Shown piece after piece: positions 13,610 through 27,300 of a DNA stretch of 64,000 bases. Under the pieces are notes generated by a model. That model saw nothing but the letters and a program-made list of their open reading frames with translations, ran no database searches and had not been told where the DNA came from. Origin of the DNA: Halisarca cf. caerulea (taxonomy: Eukaryota; Porifera; Demospongiae; Chondrillida; Halisarcidae); contig CAUJGJ010000129.1 of NCBI GenBank assembly GCA_963170055.1, forward strand, positions 819,701 to 883,700, given 5' to 3'. Every line of letters starts with the position of its first letter. The first letter of the stretch is position 1. A program made the translations under genes and the position numbers.

Positions 13610-15240
13610 TTTAAAGAGACCTTGGAATAATTGTTGAAGTTTAAATTTGCTTTAAATGAAAGTTACTAAGTTCACTTTTTAAGATATTTGCAACTTTGGC
13701 AATTTTATTCTTATGATAAAATTAAAATTAGCAACGTTAAATTTTTAAAGAGACCTTGGAATAATTGTTCAAGTTGAAATTTGCTTTAAATGAAAGTTAC
13801 TAAGTTCACTTTTTAAGATATTTGCAACTTTGGCAATTTTATTCTAATGATAAAATTAAAATTAGCAACGTTAACATTTTAAAGAGACCTTGGAATAATT
13901 GTTCAAGTTGAAATTTGCTTTAAATGAAAGTTACTAAGTTCACTTTTTAAGATATTTGCAACTTTGGCAATTTTATTCTTATGATAAAATTAGCAACGTT
14001 AACATTTTAAAGAGACCTTGGAATATTTGTTCAAGTTGAAATTTGCTTTAAATGAAAGTTACTAAGTTCACTTTTTAAGATATTTGCAACTTTGGCAATT
14101 TTATTCTTATGATAAAATTAAAATTAGCAACGTTAACATTTTAAAGAGACCTTGGAATATTTGTTCAAGTTGAAATTTGCTTTAAATGAAAGTTACTAAG
14201 TTCACTTTTTAAGATATTTGCAACTTTGGCAATTTTATTCTTATGATAAAATTAAAATTAGCAAGGTTAACATTTTAAAGAGACCTTGGAATAATTGTTC
14301 AAGTTGAAATTTGCTTTAAATGAAAGTTACTAAGTTCACTTTTTAAGATATTTGCAACTTTGGCAATTTTATTCTTATGATAAAATTAAAATTAGCAACG
14401 TTAACATTTTAAAGAGACCTTGGAATAATTGTTCAAGTTGAAATTTGCTTTAAATGAAAGTTACTAAGTTCACTTTTTAAGATATTTGCAACTTTGGCAA
14501 TTTTATTCTTATGATAAAATTAAAATTAGCAACGTTAACATTTTAAAGAGACCTTGGAATAATTGTTGAAGTTTAAATTTGCTTTAAATGAAAGTTACTA
14601 AGTTCACTTTTTAAGATATTTGCAACTTTGGCAATTTTATTCTTATGATAAAATTAAAATTAGCAACGTTAAATTTTTAAAGAGACCTTGGAATAATTGT
14701 TCAAGTTGAAATTTGCTTTAAATGAAAGTTACTAAGTTCACTTTTTAAGATATTTGCAACTTTGGCAATTTTATTCTAATGATAAAATTAAAATTAGCAA
14801 CGTTAACATTTTAAAGAGACCTTGGAATAATTGTTCAAGTTGAAATTTGCTTTAAATGAAAGTTACTAAGTTCACTTTTTAAGATATTTGCAACTTTGGC
14901 AATTTTATTCTTATGATAAAATTAGCAACGTTAACATTTTAAAGAGACCTTGGAATATTTGTTCAAGTTGAAATTTGCTTTAAATGAAAGTTACTAAGTT
15001 CACTTTTTAAGATATTTGCAACTTTGGCAATTTTATTCTTATGATAAAATTAAAATTAGCAACGTTAACATTTTAAAGAGACCTTGGAATATTTGTTCAA
15101 GTTGAAATTTGCTTTAAATGAAAGTTACTAAGTTCACTTTTTAAGATATTTGCAACTTTGGCAATTTTATTCTTATGATAAAATTAAAATTAGCAACGTT
15201 AAATTTTTAAAGAGACCTTGGAATATTTGTTCAAGTTGAA
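13610..15240 (+). repeat. Higher-order repeat, 7 monomers, 932 bp
   Basis: The variant ATTCTAATGA occurs at 13,841 and 14,773, exactly 932 bp apart, which is 7 units minus one six-base deletion. The deletion itself recurs near 13,985 and 14,915. The neighbouring GTTGAAGTTTAAATTT and GTTAAATTTTTAAAG variants recur in the same order in both copies. This is a direct segmental duplication of seven monomers. The AATATTTG variant (T at unit position 91) first appears in this block, near 14,030. Confidence 0.83.
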
Positions 15241-15479
15241 ATTTGCTTTAAATGAAAGTTACTAAGTTCACTTTTTAAGATATTTGCAACTTTGGCAATT
15301 TTATTCTTATGATAAAATTAAAATTAGCAACGTTAACATTTTAAAGAGACCTTGGAATAATTGTTCAAGTTGAAATTTGCTTTAAATGAAAGTTACTAAG
15401 TTCACTTTTTAAGATATTTGCAACTTTGGCAATTTTATTCTTATGATAAAATTAAAATTAGCAACGTTAACATTTTAAA

Positions 15480-18400
15480 GAGACCTTGGAATAATTGTTC
15501 AAGTTGAAATGTGCTTTAAATGAAAGTTACTAAGTTCACTTTTTAGGATATTTGCAACTTTGGCAATTTTATTCTTATGATAAAATTAAAATTAGCAACG
15601 TTAACATTTTAAAGAGACCTTGGAATAATTGTTCAAGTTTAAATTTGCTTTAAATGAAAGTTACTAAGTTCACTTTTTAAGATATTTGCAACTTTGGCAA
15701 TTTTATTCTTATGATAAAATTAGCAACGTTAACATTTTAAAGAGACCTTGGAATATTTGTTCAAGTTGAAATTTGCTTTAAATGAAAGTTACTAAGTTCA
15801 CTTTTTAAGATATTTGCAACTTTGGCAATTTTATTCTTATGATAAAATTAAAATTAGCAACGTTAACATTTTAAAGAGACCTTGGAATAATATTTGAAGT
15901 TTAAATTTGCTTTAAATGAAAGTTACTAAGTTCACTTTTTAAGATATTTGCAACTTTGGCAATTTTATTCTTATGATAAAATTAAAATTAGCAACGTTAA
16001 CATTTTAAAGAGACCTTGGAATATTTGTTCAAGTTGAAATTTGCTTTAAATGAAAGTTACTAAGTTCACTTTTTAAGATATTTGCAACTTTGGCAATTTT
16101 ATTCTTATGATAAAATTAAAATTAGCAACGTTAACATTTTAAAGAGACCTTGGAATAATTGTTCAAGTTGAAATTTGCTTTAAATGAAAGTTACTAAGTT
16201 CACTTTTTAAGATATTTGCAACTTTGGCAATTTTATTCTTATGATAAAATTAAAATTAGCAACGTTAACATTTTAAAGAGACCTTGGAATAATTGTTCAA
16301 GTTTAAATTTGCTTTAAATGAAAGTTACTAAGTTCACTTTTTAAGATATTTGCAACTTTGGCAATTTTATTCTTATGATAAAATTAAAATTAGCAACGTT
16401 AACATTTTAAAGAGACCTTGGAATAATTGTTCAAGTTGAAATTTGCTTTAAATGAAAGTTACTAAGTTCACTTTTTAAGATATTTGCAACTTTGGCAATT
16501 TTATTCTTATGATAAAATTAAAATTAGCAACGTTAAATTTTTAAAGAGACCTTGGAATAATTGTTCAAGTTTAAATTTGCTTTAAATGAAAGTTACTAAG
16601 TTCACTTTTTAAGATATTTGCAACTTTGGCAATTTTATTCTTATGATAAAATTAAAATTAGCAACGTTAACATTTTAAAGAGACCTTGGAATAATTGTTC
16701 AAGTTGAAATTTGCTTTAAATGAAAGTTACTAAGTTCACTTTTTAAGATATTTGCAACTTTGGCAATTTTATTCTTATGATAAAATTAAAATTAGCAAGG
16801 TTAATATTTTAAAGAGACCTTGGAATAATTGTTCAAGTTGAAATTTGCTTTAAATGAAAGTTACTAAGTTCACTTTTTAAGATATTTGCAACTTTGGCAA
16901 TTTTATTCTTATGATAAAATTAAAATTAGCAAGGTTAATATTTTAAAGAGACCTTGGAATATTTGTTCAAGTTGAAATTTGCTTTAAATGAAAGTTACTA
17001 AGTTCACTTTTTAAGATATTTGTAACTTTGGCAATTTTATTCTTATGATAAAATTAAAATTAGCAACGTTAACATTTTGAAGAGACCTTGGAATAATTGT
17101 TCAAGTTGAAATTTGCTTTAAATGAAAGTTACTAAGTTCACTTTTTAAGATATTTGCAACTTTGGCAATTTTATTCTTATGATAAAATTAAAATTAGCAA
17201 CGTTAACATTTTAAAGAGACCTTGGAATAATTGTTCAAGTTGAAATGTGCTTTAAATGAAAGTTACTAAGTTCACTTTTTAGGATATTTGCAACTTTGGC
17301 AATTTTATTCTTATGATAAAATTAAAATTAGCAACGTTAACATTTTAAAGAGACCTTGGAATAATTGTTCAAGTTTAAATTTGCTTTAAATGAAAGTTAC
17401 TAAGTTCACTTTTTAAGATATTTGCAACTTTGGCAATTTTATTCTTATGATAAAATTAAAATTAGCAACGTTAAATTTTTAAAGAGACCTTGGAATATTT
17501 GTTCAAGTTGAAATTTGCTTTAAATGAAAGTTACTAAGTTCACTTTTTAAGATATTTGCAACTTTGGCAATTTTATTCTTATGATAAAATTAAAATTAGC
17601 AACGTTAACATTTTAAAGAGACCTTGGAATAATATTTGAAGTTTAAATTTGCTTTAAATGAAAGTTACTAAGTTCACTTTTTAAGATATTTGCAACTTTG
17701 GCAATTTTATTCTTATGATAAAATTAAAATTAGCAACGTTAACATTTTAAAGAGACCTTGGAATAATTGTTCAAGTTGAAATTTGCTTTAAATGAAAGTT
17801 ACTAAGTTCACTTTTTAAGATATTTGCAACTTTGGCAATTTTATTCTTATGATAAAATTAAAATTAGCAACGTTAACATTTTAAAGAGACCTTGGAATAT
17901 TTGTTCAAGTTGAAATTTGCTTTAAATGAAAGTTACTAAGTTCACTTTTTAAGATATTTGCAACTTTGGCAATTTTATTCTTATGATAAAATTAAAATTA
18001 GCAACGTTAACATTTTAAAGAGACCTTGGAATAATTGTTCAAGTTGAAATTTGCTTTAAATGAAAGTTACTAAGTTCACTTTTTAAGATATTTGCAACTT
18101 TGGCAATTTTATTCTTATGATAAAATTAAAATTAGCAACGTTAACATTTTAAAGAGACCTTGGAATAATTGTTCAAGTTTAAATTTGCTTTAAATGAAAG
18201 TTACTAAGTTCACTTTTTAAGATATTTGCAACTTTGGCAATTTTATTCTTATGATAAAATTAAAATTAGCAACGTTAACATTTTAAAGAGACCTTGGAAT
18301 AATTGTTCAAGTTGAAATTTGCTTTAAATGAAAGTTACTAAGTTCACTTTTTAAGATATTTGCAACTTTGGCAATTTTATTCTTATGATAAAATTAAAAT

Positions 18401-21400
18401 TAGCAACGTTAAATTTTTAAAGAGACCTTGGAATAATTGTTCAAGTTTAAATTTGCTTTAAATGAAAGTTACTAAGTTCACTTTTTAAGATATTTGCAAC
18501 TTTGGCAATTTTATTCTTATGATAAAATTAAAATTAGCAAGGTTAACATTTTAAAGAGACCTTGGAATAATTGTTCAAGTTGAAATTTGCTTTAAATGAA
18601 AGTTACTAAGTTCACTTTTTAAGATATTTGCAACTTTGGCAATTTTATTCTTATGATAAAATTAAAATTAGCAAGGTTAATATTTTAAAGAGACCTTGGA
18701 ATAATTGTTCAAGTTGAAATTTGCTTTAAATGAAAGTTACTAAGTTCACTTTTTAAGATATTTGCAACTTTGGCAATTTTATTCTTATGATAAAATTAAA
18801 ATTAGCAAGGTTAATATTTTAAAGAGACCTTGGAATATTTGTTCAAGTTGAAATTTGCTTTAAATGAAAGTTACTAAGTTCACTTTTTAAGATATTTGTA
18901 ACTTTGGCAATTTTATTCTTATGATAAAATTAAAATTAGCAACGTTAACATTTTAAAGAGACCTTGGAATAATTGTTCAAGTTGAAATTTGCTTTAAATG
19001 AAAGTTACTAAGTTCACTTTTTAAGATATTTGCAACTTTGGCAATTTTATTCTTATGATAAAATTAAAATTAGCAACGTTAACATTTTAAAGAGACCTTG
19101 GAATATTTGTTCAAGTTGAAATTTGCTTTAAATGAAAGTTACTAAGTTCACTTTTTAAGATATTTGCAACTTTGGCAATTTTATTCTTATGATAAAATTA
19201 AAATTAGCAACGTTAACATTTTAAAGAGACCTTGGAATAATTGTTCAAGTTGAAATTTGCTTTAAATGAAAGTTACTAAGTTCACTTTTTAAGATATTTG
19301 CAACTTTGGCAATTTTATTCTTATGATAAAATTAAAATTAGCAACGTTAACATTTTAAAGAGACCTTGGAATAATTGTTCAAGTTGAAATTTGCTTTAAA
19401 TGAAAGTTACTAAGTTCACTTTTTAAGATATTTGCAACTTTGGCAATTTTATTCTTATGATAAAATTAAAATTAGCAACGTTAACATTTTAAAGAGACCT
19501 TGGAATAATTGTTCAAGTTGAAATTTGCTTTAAATGAAAGTTACTAAGTTCACTTTTTAAGATATTTGCAACTTTGGCAATTTTATTCTTATGATAAAAT
19601 TAAAATTAGCAACGTTAACATTTTAAAGAGACCTTGGAATATTTGTTCAAGTTGAAATTTGCTTTAAATGAAAGTTACTAAGTTCACTTTTTAAGATATT
19701 TGCAACTTTGGCAATTTTATTCTTATGATAAAATTAAAATTAGCAACGTTAACATTTTAAAGAGACCTTGGAATAATTGTTCAAGTTGAAATTTGCTTTA
19801 AATGAAAGTTACTAAGTTCACTTTTTAAGATATTTGCAACTTTGGCAATTTTATTCTTATGATAAAATTAAAATTAGCAAGGTTAACATTTTAAAGAGAC
19901 CTTGGAATAATTGTTCAAGTTGAAATTTGCTTTAAATGAAAGTTACTAAGTTCACTTTTTAAGATATTTGCAACTTTGGCAATTTTATTCTTATGATAAA
20001 ATTAAAATTAGCAACGTTAACATTTTAAAGAGACCTTGGAATAATTGTTCAAGTTGAAATTTGCTTTAAATGAAAGTTACTAAGTTCACTTTTTAAGATA
20101 TTTGCAACTTTGGCAATTTTATTCTTATGATAAAATTAAAATTAGCAACGTTAACATTTTAAAGAGACCTTGGAATAATTGTTGAAGTTTAAATTTGCTT
20201 TAAATGAAAGTTACTAAGTTCACTTTTTAAGATATTTGCAACTTTGGCAATTTTATTCTTATGATAAAATTAAAATTAGCAACGTTAACATTTTAAAGAG
20301 ACCTTGGAATAATTGTTCAAGTTGAAATTTGCTTTAAATGAAAGTTACTAAGTTCACTTTTTAAGATATTTGCAACTTTGGCAATTTTATTCTTATGATA
20401 AAATTAAAATTAGCAACGTTAACATTTTAAAGAGACCTTGGAATATTTGTTCAAGTTGAAATTTGCTTTAAATGAAAGTTACTAAGTTCACTTTTTAAGA
20501 TATTTGCAACTTTGGCAATTTTATTCTTATGATAAAATTAAAATTAGCAACGTTAACATTTTAAAGAGACCTTGGAATAATTGTTCAAGTTGAAATTTGC
20601 TTTAAATGAAAGTTACTAAGTTCACTTTTTAAGATATTTGCAACTTTGGCAATTTTATTCTTATGATAAAATTAAAATTAGCAACGTTAACATTTTAAAG
20701 AGACCTTGGAATAATTGTTCAAGTTTAAATTTGCTTTAAATGAAAGTTACTAAGTTCACTTTTTAAGATATTTGCAACTTTGGCAATTTTATTCTTATGA
20801 TAAAATTAAAATTAGCAACGTTAACATTTTAAAGAGACCTTGGAATAATTGTTCAAGTTGAAATTTGCTTTAAATGAAAGTTACTAAGTTCACTTTTTAA
20901 GATATTTGCAACTTTGGCAATTTTATTCTTATGATAAAATTAAAATTAGCAACGTTAAATTTTTAAAGAGACCTTGGAATAATTGTTCAAGTTTAAATTT
21001 GCTTTAAATGAAAGTTACTAAGTTCACTTTTTAAGATATTTGCAACTTTGGCAATTTTATTCTTATGATAAAATTAAAATTAGCAACGTTAACATTTTAA
21101 AGAGACCTTGGAATAATTGTTCAAGTTGAAATTTGCTTTAAATGAAAGTTACTAAGTTCACTTTTTAAGATATTTGCAACTTTGGCAATTTTATTCTTAT
21201 GATAAAATTAAAATTAGCAAGGTTAATATTTTAAAGAGACCTTGGAATAATTGTTCAAGTTGAAATTTGCTTTAAATGAAAGTTACTAAGTTCACTTTTT
21301 AAGATATTTGCAACTTTGGCAATTTTATTCTTATGATAAAATTAAAATTAGCAAGGTTAATATTTTAAAGAGACCTTGGAATATTTGTTCAAGTTGAAAT

Positions 21401-22000
21401 TTGCTTTAAATGAAAGTTACTAAGTTCACTTTTTAAGATATTTGTAACTTTGGCAATTTTATTCTTATGATAAAATTAAAATTAGCAACGTTAACATTTT
21501 AAAGAGACCTTGGAATAATTGTTCAAGTTGAAATTTGCTTTAAATGAAAGTTACTAAGTTCACTTTTTAAGATATTTGCAACTTTGGCAATTTTATTCTT
21601 ATGATAAAATTAAAATTAGCAACGTTAACATTTTAAAGAGACCTTGGAATATTTGTTCAAGTTGAAATTTGCTTTAAATGAAAGTTACTAAGTTCACTTT
21701 TTAAGATATTTGCAACTTTGGCAATTTTATTCTTATGATAAAATTAAAATTAGCAACGTTAACATTTTAAAGAGACCTTGGAATAATTGTTCAAGTTGAA
21801 ATTTGCTTTAAATGAAAGTTACTAAGTTCACTTTTTAAGATATTTGCAACTTTGGCAATTTTATTCTTATGATAAAATTAAAATTAGCAACGTTAACATT
21901 TTAAAGAGACCTTGGAATAATTGTTCAAGTTGAAATTTGCTTTAAATGAAAGTTACTAAGTTCACTTTTTAAGATATTTGCAACTTTGGCAATTTTATTC
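15480..22000 (+). repeat. Overlapping higher-order repeats with 13-, 14- and 19-monomer offsets
   Basis: A GTGCTTT plus TTTTAGGATATTT pair recurs at 15,511 and 17,247, an offset of 1,736 = 13 units minus 6. TGTAACTTTG occurs at 17,021, 18,897 and 21,443, offsets of 1,876 (14 units) and 2,546 (19 units). The preceding AAGGTTAATATTTT monomers keep the same relative placing. An AATATTTGAAG variant near 15,889 and 17,630 supports the first offset. Copies are not identical at every diagnostic site (near 18,541 it is AAGG, near 21,087 it is AACG), so they have partly diverged or been overwritten by conversion. Confidence 0.72.
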
Positions 22001-25000
22001 TTATGATAAAATTAAAATTAGCAACGTTAACATTTTAAAGAGACCTTGGAATAATTGTTCAAGTTGAAATTTGCTTTAAATGAAAGTTACTAAGTTCACT
22101 TTTTAAGATATTTGCAACTTTGGCAATTTTATTCTTATGATAAAATTAAAATTAGCAACGTTAACATTTTAAAGAGACCTTGGAATATTTGTTCAAGTTG
22201 AAATTTGCTTTAAATGAAAGTTACTAAGTTCACTTTTTAAGATATTTGCAACTTTGGCAATTTTATTCTTATGATAAAATTAAAATTAGCAACGTTAACA
22301 TTTTAAAGAGACCTTGGAATAATTGTTCAAGTTGAAATTTGCTTTAAATGAAAGTTACTAAGTTCACTTTTTAAGATATTTGCAACTTTGGCAATTTTAT
22401 TCTTATGATAAAATTAAAATTAGCAACGTTAACATTTTAAAGAGACCTTGGAATAATTGTTCAAGTTGAAATTTGCTTTAAATGAAAGTTACTAAGTTCA
22501 CTTTTTAAGATATTTGCAACTTTGGCAATTTTATTCTTATGATAAAATTAAAATTAGCAACGTTAACATTTTAAAGAGACCTTGGAATATTTGTTCAAGT
22601 TGAAATTTGCTTTAAATGAAAGTTACTAAGTTCACTTTTTAAGATATTTGCAACTTTGGCAATTTTATTCTTATGATAAAATTAAAATTAGCAACGTTAA
22701 CATTTTAAAGAGACCTTGGAATAATTGTTCAAGTTGAAATTTGCTTTAAATGAAAGTTACTAAGTTCACTTTTTAAGATATTTGCAACTTTGGCAATTTT
22801 ATTCTTATGATAAAATTAAAATTAGCAACGTTAACATTTTAAAGAGACCTTGGAATAATTGTTGAAGTTTAAATTTGCTTTAAATGAAAGTTACTAAGTT
22901 CACTTTTTAAGATATTTGCAACTTTGGCAATTTTATTCTTATGATAAAATTAAAATTAGCAATGTTAACATTTTAAAGAGACCTTGGAATAATTGTTGAA
23001 GTTTAAATTTGCTTTAAATGAAAGTTACTAAGTTCACTTTTTAAGATATTTGCAACTTTGGCAATTTTATTCTTATGATAAAATTAAAATTAGCAACGTT
23101 AAATTTTTAAAGAGACCTTGGAATATTTGTTCAAGTTGAAATTTGCTTTAAATGAAAGTTACTAAGTTCACTTTTTAAGATATTTGCAACTTTGGCAATT
23201 TTATTCTTATGATAAAATTAAAATTAGCAACGTTAACATTTTAAAGAGACCTTGGAATAATTGTTCAAGTTGAAATTTGCTTTAAATGAAAGTTACTAAG
23301 TTCACTTTTTAAGATATTTGCAACTTTGGCAATTTTATTCTTATGATAAAATTAAAATTAGCAACGTTAACATTTTAAAGAGACCTTGGAATATTTGTTC
23401 AAGTTGAAATTTGCTTTAAATGAAAGTTACTAAGTTCACTTTTTAAGATATTTGCAACTTTGGCAATTTTATTCTTATGATAAAATTAAAATTAGCAACG
23501 TTAACATTTTAAAGAGACCTTGGAATAATTGTTCAAGTTGAAATTTGCTTTAAATGAAAGTTACTAAGTTCACTTTTTAAGATATTTGCAACTTTGGCAA
23601 TTTTATTCTTATGATAAAATTAAAATTAGCAACGTTAACATTTTAAAGAGACCTTGGAATAATTGTTCAAGTTGAAATTTGCTTTAAATGAAAGTTACTA
23701 AGTTCACTTTTTAAGATATTTGCAACTTTGGCAATTTTATTCTTATGATAAAATTAAAATTAGCAACGTTAACATTTTAAAGAGACCTTGGAATATTTGT
23801 TCAAGTTGAAATTTGCTTTAAATGAAAGTTACTAAGTTCACTTTTTAAGATATTTGCAACTTTGGCAATTTTATTCTTATGATAAAATTAAAATTAGCAA
23901 CGTTAAATTTTTAAAGAGACCTTGGAATATTTGTTCAAGTTGAAATTTGCTTTAAATGAAAGTTACTAAGTTCACTTTTTAAGATATTTGCAACTTTGGC
24001 AATTTTATTCTTATGATAAAATAAAAATTGGCAACGTTAACATTTTAAAGAGACCTTGGAATAATTGTTCAAGTTGAAATTTGCTTTAAATGAAAGTTAC
24101 TAAGTTCACTTTTTAAGATATTTGCAACTTTGGCAATTTTATTCTTATGATAAAATTAAAATTAGCAACGTTAACATTTTAAAGAGACCTTGGAATATTT
24201 GTTCAAGTTGAAATTTGCTTTAAATGAAAGTTACTAAGTTCACTTTTTAAGATATTTGCAACTTTGGCAATTTTATTCTTATGATAAAATTAAAATTAGC
24301 AACGTTAAATTTTTAAAGAGACCTTGGAATATTTGTTCAAGTTGAAATTTGCTTTAAATGAAAGTTACTAAGTTCACTTTTTAAGATATTTGCAACTTTG
24401 GCAATTTTATTCTTATGATAAAATTAAAATTAGCAACGTTAACATTTTAAAGAGACCTTGGAATATTTGTTCAAGTTGAAATTTGCTTTAAATGAAAGTT
24501 ACTAAGTTCACTTTTTAAGATATTTGCAACTTTGGCAATTTTATTCTTATGATAAAATTAAAATTAGCAACGTTAAATTTTTAAAGAGACCTTGGAATAT
24601 TTGTTCAAGTTGAAATTTGCTTTAAATGAAAGTTACTAAGTTCACTTTTTAAGATATTTGCAACTTTGGCAATTTTATTCTTATGATAAAATTAAAATTA
24701 GCAACGTTAACATTTTAAAGAGACCTTGGAATAATTGTTGAAGTTTAAATTTGCTTTAAATGAAAGTTACTAAGTTCACTTTTTAAGATATTTGCAACTT
24801 TGGCAATTTTATTCTTATGATAAAATTAAAATTAGCAAGGTTAACATTTTAAAGAGACCTTGGAATAATTGTTCAAGTTGAAATTTGCTTTAAATGAAAG
24901 TTACTAAGTTCACTTTTTAAGATATTTGCAACTTTGGCAATTTTATTCTTATGATAAAATTAAAATTAGCAACGTTAACATTTTGAAGAGACCTTGGAAT

Positions 25001-27300
25001 AATTGTTCAAGTTGAAATTTGCTTTAAATGAAAGTTACTAAGTTCACTTTTTAAGATATTTGCAACTTTGGCAATTTTATTCTTATGATAAAATTAAAAT
25101 TAGCAAGGTTAACATTTTAAAGAGACCTTGGAATAATTGTTCAAGTTGAAATTTGCTTTAAATGAAAGTTACTAAGTTCACTTTTTAAGATATTTGCAAC
25201 TTTGGCAATTTTATTCTTATGATAAAATTAAAATTAGCAACGTTAACATTTTAAAGAGACCTTGGAATAATTGTTCAAGTTGAAATTTGCTTTAAATGAA
25301 AGTTACTAAGTTCACTTTTTAAGATATTTGCAACTTTGGCAATTTTATTCTTATGATAAAATTAAAATTAGCAAGGTTAACATTTTAAAGAGACCTTGGA
25401 ATAATTGTTCAAGTTGAAATTTGCTTTAAATGAAAGTTACTAAGTTCACTTTTTAAGATATTTGCAACTTTGGCAATTTTATTCTTATGATAAAATTAAA
25501 ATTAACAACGTTAACATTTTAAAGAGACCTTGGAATAATTGTTCAAGTTGAAATTTGCTTTAAATGAAAGTTACTAAGTTTACTTTTTAAGATATTTGCA
25601 AGTTTGGCAATTTTATTCTTATGATAAAATTAAAATTAGCAACGTTAACATTTTAAAGAGCCCTTGGAATAATTGTTCAAGTTGAAATTTGCTTTAAATG
25701 AAAGTTACTAAGTTAACTTTTTAAGATATTTGCAACTTTGGCAATTTTATTCTTATGATAAAATTAAAATTAGCAACGTTAACATTTTAAAGAGACCTTG
25801 GAATAATTGTTCAAGTTGAAATTTGCTTTAAATGAAAGTTACTAAGTTCACTTTTTAAGATATTTGCAACTTTGGCAATTTTATTCTTATGATAAAATTT
25901 AAATTAGCAACGTTAACATTTTAAAGAGACCTTGGAATAATTGTTCAAGTTGAAATTTGCTTTAAATGAAAGTTACTAAGTTCACTTTTTAAGATATTTG
26001 CAACTTTGGCAATTTTATTCTTATGATAAAATTAAAATTAGCAAGGTTAACATTTTAAAGAGACCTTGGAATAATTGTTCAAGTTGAAATTTGCTTTAAA
26101 TGAAAGTTACTAAGTTCACTTTTTAAGATATTTGCAACTTTGGCAATTTTATTCTTATGATAAAATTAAAATTAGCAAGGTTAACATTTTAAAGAGACCT
26201 TGGAATAATTGTTCAAGTTGAAATTTGCTTTAAATGAAAGTTACTAAGTTCACTTTTTAAGATATTTGCAACTTTGGCAATTTTATTCTTATGATAAAAT
26301 TAAAATTAGCAAGGTTAACATTTTAAAGAGACCTTGGAATAATTGTTCAAGTTGAAATTTGCTTTAAATGAAAGTTACTAAGTTCACTTTTTAAGATATT
26401 TGCAACTTTGGCAATTTTATTCTTATGATAAAATTAAAATTAGCAACGTTAACATTTTGAAGAGACCTTGGAATAATTGTTCAAGTTGAAATTTGCTTTA
26501 AATGAAAGTTACTAAGTTCACTTTTTAAGATATTTGCAACTTTGGCAATTTTATTCTTATGATAAAATTAAAATTAGCAACGTTAAATTTTTAAAGAGAC
26601 CTTGGAATATTTGTTCAAGTTGAAATTTGCTTTAAATGAAAGTTACTAAGTTCACTTTTTAAGATATTTGCAACTTTGGCAATTTTATTCTTATGATAAA
26701 ATTAAAATTAGCAAGGTTAATATTTTAAAGAGACCTTGGAATAATTGTTCAAGTTGAAATTTGCTTTAAATGAAAGTTACTAAGTTCACTTTTTAAGATA
26801 TTTGCAACTTTGGCAATTTTATTCTTATGATAAAATTAAAATTAGCAACGTTAACATTTTGAAGAGACCTTGGAATAATTGTTCAAGTTGAAATTTGCTT
26901 TAAATGAAAGTTACTAAGTTCACTTTTTAAGATATTTGAAACTTTGGCAATTTTATTCTTATGATAAAATTAAAAATAGCAACGTTAAATTTTTAAAGAG
27001 ACCTTGGAATATTTGTTCAAGTTGAAATTTGCTTTAAATGAAAGTTACTAAGTTCACTTTTTAAGATATTTGCAACTTTGGCAATTTTATTCTTATGATA
27101 AAATTAAAATTTGCAAGGTTAATATTTTAAAGAGACCTTGGAATAATTGTTCAAGTTGAAATTTGCTTTAAATGAAAGTTACTAAGTTCACTTTTTAAGA
27201 TATTTGCAACTTTGGCAATTTTATTCTTATGATAAAATTAGCAAGGTTAACATTTTAAAGAGACCTTGGAATAATTGTTCAAGTTGAAATTTGCTTTAAA
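22001..27300 (+). repeat. Satellite stretch with mixed middle-domain variants
   Basis: These are ordinary 134-bp monomers carrying mixtures of middle-domain variants: AAGGTT, GTTAAATTTTTAAAG, AATATTTG, TTTTGAAGAG and GTTTAAATTT. Alternation of two monomer types is visible around 23,700-24,700, where AATATTTG units with and without the GTTAAATTTTT change follow each other. One copy near 24,020 has AAATAAAAATTGGC in place of the usual AT-rich box, with no length change. A six-base-short monomer occurs near 27,235. A GAAAC monomer near 26,938 is the only one seen outside the left zone. Nothing other than satellite is present. Confidence 0.85.
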
